Assembly: GCF_019793435.1 (NCBI RefSeq)
Contig: NZ_JAILYH010000001.1
Coordinates: 248,001 to 312,000 of the forward strand
Length of the DNA: 64,000 nucleotides
From: Rhizobium redzepovicii
GTDB lineage: Bacteria > Pseudomonadota > Alphaproteobacteria > Rhizobiales > Rhizobiaceae
Direction: 5' to 3'
Part shown: in pieces, positions 63,248 to 64,000 of the stretch
Layout: every line of letters starts with the position of its first letter
Numbering within the stretch: position 1 is the stretch's first letter
Notes under the pieces: generated by a model
What the model was told of the DNA's origin: nothing
The model's database searches: none
Seen by the model: the letters and a program-made list of their open reading frames with translations, nothing else
Program-made: the position numbers and the translations under genes

Positions 63248-64000
63248 ATGGAAAAAAGCCTCGCCCGCTACATCTGGAAGAACACGCGGCTGCAGCAGCT
63301 GTGGATTCTGGCTGTCGTCGCCGCCTCGATGGTGCCCTATTTCCTGTCTTTCGACCTGCCGAAGCAGATCGTTAACGGACCGATCCAGGGCGACGGTTTC
63401 GAAGGTCCAGGCGCAAGGCAGACCTTCATGCACATCGCCTACGACATTCCGCTGATCGGCCATGTCGAATTTTTTCAAGGCTTGCAGCTCAACCGTTTCC
63501 AGATGCTGATGGCCCTCAGCCTGGTGTTCCTTGCGCTGGTGGTGCTGAACGGCCTCTTCAAGTTCTATATCAACACCTATAAGGGCCGGCTCGGCGAGCG
63601 CATGCTGCGCCGTATCCGCTTCGAACTGATCGACCGGGTCTTACGTTTTCCGCCTATCCACTTCAAGCGGGTGAAATCGGCCGAGATCGCCACGATGATC
63701 AAGGACGAGGTGGAGCCGATGGGCGGCTTCACCGGTGATGCCTTCGTCTCGCCTGCCCTTCTCGGCGGCCAGGCGATCACCGCCCTCGCCTTCATCATCG
63801 TCCAGAATTTCTGGCTCGGCATGATCGCCGCCGGCATCGTCGGCGTGCAGGCCGTCGTCATTCCCCGCATGCGCAAGCGCCTGCTGGACCTTGGCCGCCA
63901 GCGGCAGCTGACGGCGCGTGAGCTTTCCGGCCGTGTCGGCGAAATCGTCGACGGCATCGGCACGATCCACGGCAACGACACCTCCAACCTCGAGCGCGCC
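63248..64000 (+). CDS. ABC exporter-type transmembrane protein (partial)
   Basis: The first 251 codons of a protein that continues past the window. Hydrophobic segments at about residues 17-35 (QLWILAVVAASMVPYFL), 88-108 (MLMALSLVFLALVVLNGLF) and 178-200 fit an ABC type 1 exporter membrane domain. RLGERMLRRIRFELIDRVLRFPPIHFKRVKSAEIATMIKDEV is the intracellular coupling region, and ELSGRVGEIVDGIGTIHGNDTSN follows the family pattern. A periplasmic insert near residues 40-85 is longer than usual. The ATPase domain would lie outside the window. Confidence 0.85.
   Translation, partial: MEKSLARYIWKNTRLQQLWILAVVAASMVPYFLSFDLPKQIVNGPIQGDGFEGPGARQTFMHIAYDIPLIGHVEFFQGLQLNRFQMLMALSLVFLALVVLNGLFKFYINTYKGRLGERMLRRIRFELIDRVLRFPPIHFKRVKSAEIATMIKDEVEPMGGFTGDAFVSPALLGGQAITALAFIIVQNFWLGMIAAGIVGVQAVVIPRMRKRLLDLGRQRQLTARELSGRVGEIVDGIGTIHGNDTSNLERA

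Overview
The window looks like chromosome or a large replicon of a Rhizobiaceae member, most likely Rhizobium of the etli/leguminosarum type. This rests on high GC, the arrangement of hut and pca catabolic genes, many amino-acid and peptide ABC transporters, and GC-rich mosaic palindromes in intergenic spaces. The genus is inferred from gene content, not from a marker gene. I found no tRNA, rRNA, insertion sequence, prophage or CRISPR array.

Layout. (1) 1-10493 is a histidine-utilisation locus: an ABC importer (permease cut by the window edge, plus binding protein), two HutC-type repressors, hutF, and the operon hutI-hutH-hutG-hutU-hutD. HutF plus HutG means the five-step route that releases ammonia and formate. 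AT-rich dyads lie at both divergent promoters. (2) 10670-14565 is a mixed segment: a J-domain protein, a DUF899 protein behind three copies of an unusual operator-like palindrome, a 60-residue gene, an alpha/beta hydrolase and a RES/Xre toxin-antitoxin pair. (3) 14638-19776 carries pcaQ and the protocatechuate operon pcaDCHGB. (4) 19795-28987 is a probable shikimate/dehydroshikimate catabolic module: a binding protein, a 3-dehydroquinase, two permeases, an ATPase, a Gfo/Idh/MocA oxidoreductase, an AroE-like dehydrogenase, a divergent two-domain 3-dehydroshikimate dehydratase, and two tandem GntR regulators. Its predicted product, protocatechuate, is the substrate of region 3, so regions 3 and 4 form one peripheral-plus-central pathway.

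(5) 29485-33572 holds a metallo-beta-lactamase-fold protein, a GFA-family protein, a frameshifted hydrolase, and a deacetylase/glycosyltransferase pair. (6) 33753-36349 pairs a membrane/2Fe-2S/class III cyclase fusion with an FkbM methyltransferase. (7) 36385-38319 is a quinone-oxidoreductase-like gene divergent from a LysR regulator. (8) 38483-46017 is a tightly coupled membrane operon (DUF4129, DUF4350-like, MoxR, DUF58, SpoIIM-like, RDD) preceded by three tandem DUF805 genes, the middle one truncated. (9) 46311-51338 contains a methyltransferase, a DUF3095 protein, a nucleotide-sugar dehydrogenase and a soluble nucleotide cyclase. (10) 51493-61165 is a one-strand run of a YejABEF-like peptide transporter followed by three glycosyltransferases. 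(11) 61235-62931 is a WYL regulator flanked by two identical-type dyads, then a VOC protein, an EVE-domain protein and a strong terminator. (12) An ABC exporter-type protein runs off the right edge.

The points most worth following are: the AroE homologue that lacks both shikimate-binding serines inside an otherwise coherent dehydroshikimate module; the bipartite dehydratase whose HPPD-like half keeps the iron triad; the WYL operator pair; the triple 14-bp palindrome before the DUF899 gene; the redox-type cyclase; and the peptide-transporter/glycosyltransferase run.
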